Below, one piece after another: positions 15,505-24,716 of a stretch of DNA of 64,000 nucleotides. Both the position numbers and the translations under genes were made by a program. The notes under the pieces are model-generated. The model saw nothing but the letters and a program-made list of their open reading frames with translations, did no database searches and had not been told where the DNA came from. The DNA is from Bradyrhizobium macuxiense (GTDB lineage Bacteria > Pseudomonadota > Alphaproteobacteria > Rhizobiales > Xanthobacteraceae). How positions within the stretch are numbered: the first letter of the stretch is position 1; each line of letters starts with the position of its first letter. The DNA lies in NCBI RefSeq assembly GCF_007993935.1, contig NZ_VITY01000008.1, positions 1-64,000 on the forward strand. The letters are read 5' to 3'.

Positions 15505-16449
15505 ATGCTGGGTCCGTTCTCGGACCGAGCCGTTTTCGACAATGCCGGGTGGAATGTGAAGCAGCTTCGTTACGTCACCCACGTCGTGATGGATGCCTTT
15601 TACACGTTCCTCGCCGATGACGGCTGGGCGATCGCGAGCCACATCGCGCTGTCGACCCTGATGGCGCTGTTTCCGTTCCTGATCGTGCTGACCTCGTTGG
15701 CCGGCTTCTTCGGCTCCAAGCAGCTTGCCGACCAGGCCGTCGGACTGTTGTTGCAGGTCTGGCCGGATCAGGTCGCCGGGGCGCTGTCCGGCCAGATCCA
15801 CGACGTGCTGACCAACACCCGCGGCGACATCCTGACCATCGGCGCGGTGCTCGCGGTCTACTTCGCCTCCAACGGCGTCGAGGCGCTGCGGGTGGCGTTG
15901 AACCGCGCCTATGCCGTGATCGAGCCGCGGCGCTGGTACTGGCTGCGGCTGGAATCGATCGGCTACACGCTGGTCGCGGCGTTCACCTCGCTCGCGATGG
16001 CGTTCCTGATCGTGCTCGGGCCACTGATCATCGAGGCGGCGCGGCGCTATATCCCGTTCTTCGTCGAATCCAACGAGAGCCTGCTCAACATCGCCCGCTA
16101 CGGCATCACGATACTGGCGCTGGTCGTCGCGCTGTTCATCCTGCATGCCTGGCTGCCGGCCGGCCGCCGCGGCTTCACCCAGATCCTGCCCGGCATCATC
16201 TTCACCATGGTGGCGTCGCTGCTCTCGGGCATCGGCTTCGGCATGTACCTGGCGCGCTTCGCCAACAATTACGTCACGATGTATGCGGGGCTCGCCTCGG
16301 TAATCATCGCGCTGGTGTTCATGTATTTCATCGCCGCGATCTTCGTGTTCGGCGGCGAATTGAACGCCGCGATCATCAAGTCGCGGTTGCCGCACGGCGT
16401 GTCGCTTCATGCAGCGCAGTCGCGAGCGCCCGCGGAGACACAGGCTTGA
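15505..16449 (+). CDS. YihY/virulence factor BrkB family membrane protein
   Basis: 314 residues with about six membrane helices. The family pattern is clear: the DDGWAIASHIALSTLMALFP first helix, an NRAYAVIEPR loop, and the AWLPAGRRGFTQILPGII motif before the last three helices (FANNYVTMYAGLASVIIALV). It is an inner-membrane protein of unknown transport or envelope function; the old ribonuclease BN label for the family was a mis-assignment. The 3' end overlaps the sensor kinase gene on the other strand by 74 bases. It is divergent from the HIG1 gene. Confidence 0.92.
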   Translation: MLGPFSDRAVFDNAGWNVKQLRYVTHVVMDAFYTFLADDGWAIASHIALSTLMALFPFLIVLTSLAGFFGSKQLADQAVGLLLQVWPDQVAGALSGQIHDVLTNTRGDILTIGAVLAVYFASNGVEALRVALNRAYAVIEPRRWYWLRLESIGYTLVAAFTSLAMAFLIVLGPLIIEAARRYIPFFVESNESLLNIARYGITILALVVALFILHAWLPAGRRGFTQILPGIIFTMVASLLSGIGFGMYLARFANNYVTMYAGLASVIIALVFMYFIAAIFVFGGELNAAIIKSRLPHGVSLHAAQSRAPAETQA

Positions 16450-17698
16450 CCAGGAAGGCGTCGGCGCCGGCGGCACGTGCCGCGGCTTCATCCTCGGCGC
16501 GGCCGGAAATCCCGACGATCACGATTCGGCCGTGCGGCGGCGGCAGTGCGCGGATGCGCTTGATGGCTTCGACGCCGCTGATGCCGGGCAGCACCATGTC
16601 CATCAGCACCGCATCGAAGGCGCCCTGTCCGAGCCTGTCGGCAGCGCCCTCGCCCTGACCGATGAATTCGGCGTGGTGACCGAGCTCGGTCAGGATCGTG
16701 TTGAGCACGACGCGGCCGAACGGATTGTCCTCGACGCTGAGCAGCCGCAGCCCCTGCGATGACGGCGCTGCCGCGCCTTCGCCCGCGGGCGCACCGGAGG
16801 GGCCTTCGGCTGCGACCAGCACCACGTTGAGCGTGAAGGTGGTGCCGCCGCCGGAGCGCTGGGCCGCGACGACATCGCCGCCCATGGCGCGCGCAAGCTG
16901 CTTGACCGAGGACAGGCCGAGCCCGGAGCCGCCGAACCGCGCGGCGATCGAGACATTGGCCTGCGAGAACGGCCGGAACAGGCGCTTGACCTCCGCTAGC
17001 GTCAGACCGATGCCGCTGTCGGAGATCGCAAAGGCAATGCCGATCCTGCCGTCCGCGCGCCGCTTCGCCGCGTTCTTGGCCGCAGGCACCGGCGCGACGT
17101 GCAGCTCGATGCTGCCCTGCTCGGTGAACTTGACGGCGTTGTCGATCAGGTTTTCCAGCGCGGCGCGCAGGCGGACCGGATCGCCGACCGCGAAGGCGGG
17201 CAGCTTGCCGGAGATCTCGACCGAGGCCCGCAATCCCTTGGCTGCGGCCCGGCCGGCCAGCGAATCGCCGGCATGGCGCGCCAGCGTGCGCAGGTCGAAG
17301 AAGTCCTGCCGGATCTCGAGCCCCGGCCCCTCGCTGCGGGCGGCATCGACGAACAGGGTCGCAAGGCTCGCCAGATGTTCGGCGCCGGCTCTGATGGTAT
17401 CGACCCAGCGCCGCTCGCGCTCGCCGAGCTCCGACGTCGCGAGCAGGTTGCTGATCGCAAGGATCCCGGTCAGCGGCGTCCGTACCTCATGGGCAAAGGC
17501 GGCGAGCGCGGTCTCGACCATGCCGGGACCGGACTTGGCTCCGGACTTGGCTCCGGACTTGGCTGATGTCTTTGGCGCGGCCCGCGTGTGGCGCGGCTTG
17601 GCCGCCGCCTTGGTCTTGCGGGTCTTGGCGGCGCGGGTCGTCGACGGCGCGCCTTTTGCTCGCCGCTTGCTGCGCCGTCCGCGCGATGATGTCGCCAT
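16376..17698 (-). CDS. Hybrid histidine kinase / response regulator
   Basis: About 440 residues. The first 60 are strongly basic and Ala-rich, with an SGAKSGAKSG repeat and no membrane helix or sensor domain, so it is probably cytoplasmic. Then come the HisKA H-box FAHEVRTPLTGI (H70), the N-box NLIDNAVKF, and the G-boxes DSGIGL and GGSGLGLSSVKQLA of the ATPase domain. A C-terminal receiver has the phospho-acceptor Asp in LMDMVLPGISG and the conserved Lys in FLVKPVSPRA. No output domain or Hpt partner is visible, so the phosphorelay target is unknown. The start at 17698 is the first ATG giving the basic head; GGAG lies just three bases upstream, which is close. The gene converges on and overlaps yihY. 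Confidence 0.9.
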   Translation of the reverse strand: MATSSRGRRSKRRAKGAPSTTRAAKTRKTKAAAKPRHTRAAPKTSAKSGAKSGAKSGPGMVETALAAFAHEVRTPLTGILAISNLLATSELGERERRWVDTIRAGAEHLASLATLFVDAARSEGPGLEIRQDFFDLRTLARHAGDSLAGRAAAKGLRASVEISGKLPAFAVGDPVRLRAALENLIDNAVKFTEQGSIELHVAPVPAAKNAAKRRADGRIGIAFAISDSGIGLTLAEVKRLFRPFSQANVSIAARFGGSGLGLSSVKQLARAMGGDVVAAQRSGGGTTFTLNVVLVAAEGPSGAPAGEGAAAPSSQGLRLLSVEDNPFGRVVLNTILTELGHHAEFIGQGEGAADRLGQGAFDAVLMDMVLPGISGVEAIKRIRALPPPHGRIVIVGISGRAEDEAAARAAGADAFLVKPVSPRALATALHEATRRAATAT

Positions 17699-18005
17699 GA
17701 TCTCCGTGACCCCGCCCCGCAGGCAACATGGCATGCCAGGAGTGGCAGAGTCACGGCGCCGTTTGGGAGGAGCCAAGGCAAATCAGGATGATGGTAATCG
17801 GTCCATCCACAAGAGCCGGGCTAGCGCAGGGGTACCTCCAGCCAGAATGTCGAAAACAACCCCATGCAAAGGAGACGGCGGCCGCCAGCGTCCGACGCCG
17901 CACTTGACATGTCGGGCAAATCGGCGGTATTTTTCTATTATTCCGAAATCACACGAGCCCGCTCGCCTCCGCAAGAGGAAGAGGAGCGCGCACCTTGGTG
18001 GCGAA
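17699..18005. other. Gene-free stretch with a conserved-looking intergenic block
   Basis: Between the kinase start and the gluQRS stop. No convincing ORF. From about 17848 it holds a block with GTCGAAAACAACCCCATGCA, CTTGACATGTCGGGCAAA and TCCGCAAGAGGAAGAGGAGC. I recall similar blocks in other Bradyrhizobium intergenic regions, so it may be a dispersed non-coding element. The TTGACA core at about 17902 could be a minus-35 box. Unproven. Confidence 0.35.
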
Positions 18006-18875
18006 CTACACCAAACCGACCAGACGGCGCACGTCGGACGGGCTCGTCCCGTCTGCCCGCAGCTCGCGTAGCCCGGTCGCCCGGGTCGATTTCGACAGCT
18101 TTTGGCCCGCCGCATCCCGGATCAGCGCATGGTGCCGGTAGACCGGCGCGGGCAAGCCAAGCAGCGCCTGCAACAGCCGATGCACGCTGGTCGACCAGAA
18201 CAGGTCAATGCCCCTGACCGCATCGGTGACGCCTTGCAGGGCGTCGTCGATCACGACCGAGAGATGGTAGCTGGTTGGGGTCTCCTTGCGGGCCAGGATC
18301 ACGTCGCCCCAGGCCTCGGGCCGGGCCGCGACGTCTCCGCTCTCGCCGGCCGGTCCCTCGCCCGCTTCCTGCCAGGATAGGCCGCCGGCGCGGGCAACGG
18401 CTGAGGCCATGTCGAGCCGCAGCGCGAACGGCGCGCCCTGCCCGATCAACCGGTCGCGCTCCTCGGCCGACAGCGATTTCGCCGTTCCCGGATAAAGCGG
18501 CGCACCGTCCGGATCGCGCGGCCAGGCGCCGCCCGCCTCGCGTTCGGCGACCAGTCGCGCGATATCGGCGCGGCTCTCGAAACTCGGATAGACCAGCCCC
18601 TGCGCCGACAGGCGGTCGATCGCGGCGCCATAGGCGGCAAAATGCTCCGACTGCCGCCGCACCGGGGTCTCCCAGGCGATGCCGAGCCAGGCGAGGTCCT
18701 CGTAGATCGCCTCTTCGAATTCGACCCGACAGCGCGTCGCGTCGATGTCCTCGATCCGCAGCAGGAAGCGCCCGCCCGACTGCCGCGCAAGATCGTGGTT
18801 GAGCAGCGCCGAAAAAGCGTGGCCGAGATGCAAATAGCCGTTCGGACTCGGGGCAAAACGGAAAACGGGTGGCAT
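18006..18875 (-). CDS. gluQRS: Glutamyl-Q tRNA(Asp) synthetase
   Basis: 289 residues. It has the catalytic core of glutamyl-tRNA synthetase only: FRFAPSPNGYLHLGH with the HIGH-type motif, FLLRIEDIDATRCR, and the KLSKS form of the KMSKS loop, without the anticodon-binding domain. That truncation defines GluQRS, which activates glutamate and attaches it to queuosine in the tRNA(Asp) anticodon. The four zinc-binding cysteines found in the E. coli enzyme are not seen here. The start at MPPVFRFAPSP is the family start. It is divergent from the glycosylase gene, with starts about 160 bases apart. Confidence 0.92.
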   Translation of the reverse strand: MPPVFRFAPSPNGYLHLGHAFSALLNHDLARQSGGRFLLRIEDIDATRCRVEFEEAIYEDLAWLGIAWETPVRRQSEHFAAYGAAIDRLSAQGLVYPSFESRADIARLVAEREAGGAWPRDPDGAPLYPGTAKSLSAEERDRLIGQGAPFALRLDMASAVARAGGLSWQEAGEGPAGESGDVAARPEAWGDVILARKETPTSYHLSVVIDDALQGVTDAVRGIDLFWSTSVHRLLQALLGLPAPVYRHHALIRDAAGQKLSKSTRATGLRELRADGTSPSDVRRLVGLV

Positions 18876-19038
18876 GGCGTTTGACCGGGCCTCATTGCCG
18901 GGCTCGATCCGGCAATCCATCTGGAGAAGACTCTGTTACGATAGGAGATGGATGCGCGGGTCCCGGCTACGCCAAGGCTTCGCCGAGGCCCGCGCATCCA
19001 GGCTCGCCGGAGCTTTAGCAGAGGCGGCAAGCCCGCGC

Positions 19039-19716
19039 ATGACGAGTCGAAACGATCCCGCAATGCTGATTCATCTCGAAACCCAGGCCGACCTCGACGA
19101 GGCCATCCAGAAGCTGGTCGACCAGGATCGCCGCCTGCGCCCGATCCTCGAATCGACCGGCATGCCGGCGATCCGGCAGCGCGAGCCCGGGTTTGCGGGA
19201 CTTGCCGCGATCATCTGCGGCCAGCAGCTGTCGACCGCGAGTGCTGCCGCGATCTGGGGACGCGTCAGCCAGGCATTCGACCCGTTCCATCATGATGCCA
19301 TCCGCAAGGCGCGCGCCGACCGGCTCGGCCGGCTCGGATTGTCCGCTGCCAAGATCAAGACGCTCAAACACATCGCCCGCGAGCTCGCCGAGGAGCGGCT
19401 GAACCTCGACGTGCTCGCCAACGAGGAGGCCGATGCGGCGCACAACACGCTGACCGCGCTGCCCGGGATCGGCCCATGGACCGCCGACGTGTACCTGCTG
19501 TTCTGCCTCGGCCACGGCGATGCGTGGCCCGCCGGCGACCTCGCCGTGCAGGAAGCGGTCAAGGTCGGGCTCGGGCTGAAGGAGCGGCCGACGCCGAAGC
19601 AGATGGCGCCGCTTGCCGAGCCGTGGCGGCCGCTGCGCGGCGCCGCCGCACATCTGTGGTGGGCGTATTATCGCGTGCTCAGGAATCGCGAAGGCGTGAT
19701 CGCGAGCGCGAAGTAG
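19039..19716 (+). CDS. DNA-3-methyladenine glycosylase II (AlkA type, HhH-GPD)
   Basis: 225 residues from the ATG at 19039 (another at 19063). The helix-hairpin-helix/GPD motif is plain: LTALPGIGPWTADVYLLFCL followed by GHGDAWPAGDLAV, where the Asp in GDLAV is the catalytic residue. A Trp in place of the usual Lys after GIGP marks it as AlkA/MPG-like rather than a bifunctional lyase. It removes alkylated bases such as 3-methyladenine, starting base-excision repair. It lacks the N-terminal TBP-like domain of E. coli AlkA, as is common for shorter members. No ada gene is adjacent. Confidence 0.88.
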   Translation: MTSRNDPAMLIHLETQADLDEAIQKLVDQDRRLRPILESTGMPAIRQREPGFAGLAAIICGQQLSTASAAAIWGRVSQAFDPFHHDAIRKARADRLGRLGLSAAKIKTLKHIARELAEERLNLDVLANEEADAAHNTLTALPGIGPWTADVYLLFCLGHGDAWPAGDLAVQEAVKVGLGLKERPTPKQMAPLAEPWRPLRGAAAHLWWAYYRVLRNREGVIASAK

Positions 19717-19841
19717 GCCGTTGATAAAAACGCTGCGGCTGCGCGATCGCATGCTATAGCATCAGCAGAACAATACTTATTCAATTTGCCGACCTCGCCC
19801 ATTTCGCCGCTAAGCACATCCTTCATGCAAGGAGGACGGAC

Positions 19842-21455
19842 CTGGTATCGATCCGTACCCCGCTGACGCTTCTGCTGATATGCCTGGGCGCTATCGCCAC
19901 AGCGTGGTGGTGGCTCGGCATCCCGGTCAACCTGCCGCGCGCGCCGATCGATCCGAACGACAAGGTCCAGTGCATCTCGTACGCACCGTTCCGAAACAAT
20001 CAGACATCACTATCGCCGGCGACGCAGGTCTCGCCGGAACAGATCGCGGAAGACCTCGCCCAGCTTGCCAAGATATCCCACTGCATCCGCACCTATGCGA
20101 CCGACCTTGGCCTCGACCAGATTCCCGGACTTGCGGCCAAGGCAGGGCTGAAAGTCATCCAGGGCATCTTCCTTGATCGGGACCGCAAGAAGAATGCGAC
20201 GCAGGTCGAAACGGCGATCCGCCTCGCCAGGGAATATCCGGACACGATCATCGCACTGGTGGTCGGCAACGAGGTCTTGCTGCGCAAGGAAATGGCGGCG
20301 TCCGACCTCGCCGCCCTGATCCGCTCGATCAAGGCGCAGGTCAGCGTCCCCGTCACCTATGCCGAGGTCTGGGAGTTCTGGCTGAGCAATCGCGAACTTT
20401 CCGACGCCGTCGACTTCGTCACGATTCACATCCTGCCCTATTGGGAGAACATCCCAATCCGGGCGGATTTGGCCGCCGCGCACGCAGACGAGATTCGCAA
20501 GCAGGTCGCAGCGGCATTTCCGGGCAAGGAGATCTTTATCGGAGAAATCGGCTGGCCGAGCGAGGGGCGGATGCGCGAGTCAGCGCTGCCGTCGCGCACC
20601 AATCAGGCGCGCGTGGTCGCGGAGGTGCTCGACCTGGCGCGGCGCGAGCATTTCCGCGTCAACCTGTTCGAGGCCTATGACGAAGGGTGGAAGCGCGAGA
20701 TCGAAGGCACGGTCGGCGGCTCCTGGGGCCTGTTCGATTCCGAAGAGCGAACGCTGAAATATCCGGCCGGCGTGCCGATCAGCAATTTCCCACTCTGGAA
20801 ACTGCAGATGGGCAGCGGAATGGCGCTGGCGATCCTGGTGTTCGGCGTCGCCTGGCTGACCTTGCGCCGCAAGCCGAGGGAGCCAATGGAATCGACGCTC
20901 GTGCCATGGCTGGCAGTCGGGCTGTCGGCGACCACAGGCGGAATCCTGTTCGGGGTCGCGGCGCAACGACTGGTCTATGAAAGCTACGGCACCGGAGGCT
21001 GGCTGGTGTGGGGCTCGCTTCTCGCGGCGGCAACGGCGTCGCCGGTGTTCGGCGCCAACGCGCTGGTGTCGGGTCGCGCACCGCCCAGCTTTGCGGAACT
21101 GCTGGGTCCGAAGGGCTACCACACTGAATCGATGCTGGTGACGATGCACGGATTGGCCTTGATGGTCACCGCGGTGATCGGCACGGCGACCGCGCTCGGC
21201 CTCATCTTCGACCCGCGCTTCATCGATTTTCCGTTCGCGCCTCTCACGATGGCGGCGGTGCCCTTTGCAGCCATGACGCTGCTCAATCCGCCCGCGAAGG
21301 GAAGCCGCCCGCTGGCGGAATCGATGTTTGCCGGCATTTACCTTGCGGCCGCAATCTATACGGCGCTCAACGAAGGGCCGGAGAACTGGCAGGCGCTGTG
21401 GACTTGCGCCGCCTTCCTGTTGCTCGCGATGACGCTGTGGCGGGCGCGGGCCTGA
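19842..21455 (+). CDS. Membrane-bound glycoside hydrolase family 17 protein, probable CTG start
   Basis: A GH17 catalytic domain with the acid/base Glu in VVGNEVLL (about E144) and the nucleophile in FIGEIGWPSEG (about E235), preceded by one signal-anchor helix (TPLTLLLICLGAIATAWWW) and followed by about seven membrane helices to the end. Relatives in Bradyrhizobium are annotated as beta-(1-6)-glucan synthase or GH17 transglycosylase, so a role in periplasmic glucan is likely. In-frame coding continues upstream of the first GTG (20259) to residue SYAPFRNNQ and the anchor helix, with no ATG, GTG or TTG. A perfect AGGAGG ends six bases before CTG at 19842, giving 537 residues. A calling program restricted to usual starts would lose 139 residues, including the anchor. 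Confidence 0.85.
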   Translation: MVSIRTPLTLLLICLGAIATAWWWLGIPVNLPRAPIDPNDKVQCISYAPFRNNQTSLSPATQVSPEQIAEDLAQLAKISHCIRTYATDLGLDQIPGLAAKAGLKVIQGIFLDRDRKKNATQVETAIRLAREYPDTIIALVVGNEVLLRKEMAASDLAALIRSIKAQVSVPVTYAEVWEFWLSNRELSDAVDFVTIHILPYWENIPIRADLAAAHADEIRKQVAAAFPGKEIFIGEIGWPSEGRMRESALPSRTNQARVVAEVLDLARREHFRVNLFEAYDEGWKREIEGTVGGSWGLFDSEERTLKYPAGVPISNFPLWKLQMGSGMALAILVFGVAWLTLRRKPREPMESTLVPWLAVGLSATTGGILFGVAAQRLVYESYGTGGWLVWGSLLAAATASPVFGANALVSGRAPPSFAELLGPKGYHTESMLVTMHGLALMVTAVIGTATALGLIFDPRFIDFPFAPLTMAAVPFAAMTLLNPPAKGSRPLAESMFAGIYLAAAIYTALNEGPENWQALWTCAAFLLLAMTLWRARA

Positions 21456-21656
21456 GCATGCGCTCTAGCTTTAGGGCGCGTAGTCATAAATCCGGTACAG
21501 GCGTGCGGAAATGGTGGGGTCTGGATTGCCCTAACAAGCAAACATCAACGATGGCAGATTGAATGTCCGAGAGGGGCCAATAGCTGATGGGCAATCCTTG
21601 CAATTTGTTGTAGTAAAGCAACCGGTTGGATTGCGACTGTGATGCAGGAGCGGTCA

Positions 21657-23438
21657 ATGCGGGTCGAGCGCAGGTTGACGGCGATATTGGCCGCTGACGT
21701 GGCGAGTTATTCGCGGCTCATGCACAATGACGAGGAGGCTACGCACGCCAAGCTCATGGGGCTCCTTGCTGACGGCGTCGAGCCCGCAATTGCAGAACAC
21801 GGTGGCCGCATCGTGAAGAACACCGGCGACGGGTTCTTGGTGGAGTTTTCGAGCGCGGTCGAAGCGGTTCGGGCTGCGATGAAGTTCCAAGCCCGGGTCC
21901 ACGAACTTACGGCCGGCGACCCGGAAGACAGACGCATCGCTTTTCGCGTGGGCATCAACATTGGTGATGTGCTCGTCGAGCCTCACGACATCTTTGGCGA
22001 TGGCGTCAATATCGCGGCACGGCTTGAGGGCATTGCTGTGCCCGGCGGGATCTGCATCTCCTCTGCTGTTTACGAGCAAGTCCAAGGCAAGGTTGGAAGT
22101 AAGATCGCCGATCTGGGCGAGCAGAACCTTAAAAACATCGACCGTCCGGTTCGAGCCTATGCCGTGATGTGGGATGAACCCAGCCCAACGACACGGCGTC
22201 AGCGCACGGGATCGAGCGTACTTTCACCGCCTCGTCTTTCCATCGTTGTACTGCCTTTCGCCAACCTCAGCGGCGATCCCGAACAGGATTATTTCGTCGA
22301 TGGTGTAACTGAGAACTTAACAACGGACTTGTCGCGCATCGGTGGCTTGTTCGTAATCGCCCGAAACAGTGCGTTCTCATACAAGGGCAAAGCAATCGAC
22401 GTACAGCAAGTCGGCCGCGAGTTGAACGTCCAGTACGTGCTTGAAGGTTCCATGCAGCGCAGCGGCAAGCGGCTTCGAGTGAACGTGCAGCTCATCGATG
22501 CCAAAAGCCGCAAACATCTTTGGGCCGAGCGCTTCGAAAAGCCTGTCGCCGATCTTTTCGATATGCAGGACGAAATCGTATCGAGGCTCGCCAACTCGTT
22601 TGGTGCCCAGCTCGTTGTAGTCGAGGCACGACAAGCGGAGCGGTTGCGGCATCCCGACGCAATAGACCTGTTCTTTCAGGGTACTGCCTGTTTCTACAAC
22701 GGGCCGACCCTTGAGCACGCGACCCGGGCGCGCGGCTTTTTTGAACGTGCTTTGGCGATCGATCCCCAAGGGGTCGGAGCGACTTGGGCGTTGATCGGCA
22801 TGGCAAACGTCGATCTGACAGTGGGAGCCGACCTGCTAACGGACGAACGAGCCGCGCTTCTTTCGGCAGCCGAAGCGAACGCGATCAAAGCACGTTCACT
22901 AGCTCCCAACATTGCCGCGGCCCGCCTGACACTGGCACTCGTCTACATCAACACAAACCGCGCCGCGCAAGGGATTACCGAATGCGAGCAGGCATTAGCA
23001 CTTGATCGCAATTTGGCTTATGCTCATGGCGTTATTGGTTTAGCCAAATTCTATATGGGGCGCCCTACCGAGACTGAAGGCCATGTACTCGAGGCTCTCC
23101 GTCTGTCCCCTCGCGATCTCGTTGCCAACCGCTTGATGCGTTTTGTGGGCATGGCAAAGCTACATCTCGGTGCGGATGCCGAAGCTGTCAGTTGGCTGCG
23201 ACGAAGCATTGAGGCCAACCCCACTTATCCTCTCGCGCATTTTTCGCTCGCCGCTGCCTTGGGCTTGCTCGGCGCGCTGGATGAGGCGCGAACTGCTGCG
23301 AAAGCGGGATTGGCGCTCAACCCAGGCTTTACGATCCGCCGCTTGCGCGCCGCCAAAATAAGCGACAATCCTATTTATCTCTCTGGACAAGAGCGCCTCT
23401 GTGAGGGCATGCGCATAGCCGGGGTGCCGGAGGGGTGA
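21657..23438 (+). CDS. Class III adenylate/guanylate cyclase with TPR repeats
   Basis: 593 residues. The cyclase homology domain (about 1-170) has the metal-binding Asp in ILAADVASYSRLM, GFLVEF, RVGINIGDV and IFGDGVNIAARLE. A middle domain (about 200-310: IVVLPFANLSGDPEQDYFVDG and VLEGSMQRSGKRLRVNVQLID) is the TolB-like module common in these proteins, and TPR-like repeats fill the rest. It probably makes cAMP in response to a protein or envelope signal through the TPRs. No membrane helix. The start at 21657 has AGGAG six bases upstream; ATG at 21642 is possible. G+C looks lower than in the neighbouring genes. Confidence 0.88.
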   Translation: MRVERRLTAILAADVASYSRLMHNDEEATHAKLMGLLADGVEPAIAEHGGRIVKNTGDGFLVEFSSAVEAVRAAMKFQARVHELTAGDPEDRRIAFRVGINIGDVLVEPHDIFGDGVNIAARLEGIAVPGGICISSAVYEQVQGKVGSKIADLGEQNLKNIDRPVRAYAVMWDEPSPTTRRQRTGSSVLSPPRLSIVVLPFANLSGDPEQDYFVDGVTENLTTDLSRIGGLFVIARNSAFSYKGKAIDVQQVGRELNVQYVLEGSMQRSGKRLRVNVQLIDAKSRKHLWAERFEKPVADLFDMQDEIVSRLANSFGAQLVVVEARQAERLRHPDAIDLFFQGTACFYNGPTLEHATRARGFFERALAIDPQGVGATWALIGMANVDLTVGADLLTDERAALLSAAEANAIKARSLAPNIAAARLTLALVYINTNRAAQGITECEQALALDRNLAYAHGVIGLAKFYMGRPTETEGHVLEALRLSPRDLVANRLMRFVGMAKLHLGADAEAVSWLRRSIEANPTYPLAHFSLAAALGLLGALDEARTAAKAGLALNPGFTIRRLRAAKISDNPIYLSGQERLCEGMRIAGVPEG

Positions 23439-23785
23439 TGCCGGAGATGGGTCAAAAGCGCCGGTTTGGCCCTCAGCTGGAGACTTCCGATCTGCCCCCA
23501 ACTTCGGACATGTCCCTGCGCCGCGCAAGCTGTCGCGAAGGGCCATTAGCGGACCTGCAGCTCAGAGCAGGTCTTTTTCGGTTGGCAATTCGCCATGCAA
23601 GCATCGAGCGAAACTTGAAAATCGGGCTGAGACGTCGCCCATGTTGCGCATGTTCCCACGCAAATTGGAGTCGAGTTGGCTAATTGAACTTCTTCGCACT
23701 GGGTCACAAGGCGGCATCCCTCTGGTCAGATCGCGTCGCCGCTTCATTCTCCAAAGCGGACATCTCGGATTTATGAGCATGCGTT
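23439..23785. other. Gene-free stretch downstream of the cyclase
   Basis: No ORF here resembles a protein, and base composition is mixed. Short inverted pieces include CCTGCAGCTCAGAGCAGG at about 23558-23575, a possible weak terminator hairpin followed by TCTTTTT. The block starting GGGTCAAAAGCGCCGG resembles sequence I recall downstream of other Bradyrhizobium cyclase genes; not verified. Confidence 0.35.
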
Positions 23786-24700
23786 CTATCCGCGCAACCT
23801 GACGCGGTCCTCGCGCGCGCAATCGGTGACGAAGCCGATCACGGCGCGCACCGACGGAAGCTCGACCAGATCGGGATGGGCGAGCAGCCAGAGGTCGGAG
23901 AGGCTCGAGAGTTTTTGCGGAGCGACCCGAACCAGATCGGGATAGTCGGCGCCGACCAGGCAGGACAGCGCGCAAATCCCGAGCCCGGCACGCGCGGCTG
24001 CCAGCATGTCGCCCTGCGAGGAACAGCGCATCACCAGCGTGCCCTGCCGGGTGATGACATCGCTCCAGCGCGCCAGACGCGCATTCGAGGCCTGGTCGGC
24101 AAACCCGATCACGCTGTGCCCCCGCCATTCGTCCGGCCGCTCCGGAAGCTTGCGTCCGACCGCGTAGAGCCGCGATGCATAGAAGCCGGCACCGAGCCGG
24201 CCGATCTTGCGCCCGATCAGGTTCTCGTCCCCGGCATCGACCGGGCGCAGCACGACATCGGCCTCGCGCCGCCGGACGCTTGCCGGAAACGGATGGGTGA
24301 TGATCTCGAGCTGGATATTGGCGTGATCGCGCAGGAACGGCCCGAGCCGCGGCATCAGCCAATGCGCCGCCAGCGTCGCGCCGATCGACAGCTTGACGAC
24401 GCCGCGCGCCTGCTCGCCGGTGGCGGACGCAGCCGCCTCCGCGCGCAGCGCTGCAGCGGCCATCGCTTCGGCATGTTCGCGGAACTTGCGGCCATGCGAG
24501 GTCAGCGACAAACCGTCATTGGAACGGGCGAACAGCCGGGTGCCGAGCTGCTTCTCGAGCGCCGCGACGTTGCGGCCGACGGTCGGATGGCTGATGCGGA
24601 GCCGCCGCGCTGCGCCGGCCAGGCTCCGCGTCTCCGCCACCGCGACGAATGTCTTGCAAAGCTCCCAGTCCATGGGCCCGCCCGCCTGCGCCTCGTTCAT
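23786..24700 (-). CDS. LysR-family transcriptional regulator
   Basis: 304 residues. The helix-turn-helix lies in MDWELCKTFVAVAETRS followed by LAGAARRLRISHPTVGRNVA. The effector-binding domain from about residue 95 is complete (SIGATLAAHWLMPRLGPFL). The start at 24700 gives nine extra residues before MDWELCK; the inner ATG at 24673 is equally typical. It is divergent from the nitronate monooxygenase/acyl-CoA synthetase genes, with a perfect palindrome between, and is the obvious local regulator for that cluster. Confidence 0.9.
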   Translation of the reverse strand: MNEAQAGGPMDWELCKTFVAVAETRSLAGAARRLRISHPTVGRNVAALEKQLGTRLFARSNDGLSLTSHGRKFREHAEAMAAAALRAEAAASATGEQARGVVKLSIGATLAAHWLMPRLGPFLRDHANIQLEIITHPFPASVRRREADVVLRPVDAGDENLIGRKIGRLGAGFYASRLYAVGRKLPERPDEWRGHSVIGFADQASNARLARWSDVITRQGTLVMRCSSQGDMLAAARAGLGICALSCLVGADYPDLVRVAPQKLSSLSDLWLLAHPDLVELPSVRAVIGFVTDCAREDRVRLRG

Positions 24701-24716
24701 TTCTGGCCGATCGGCC

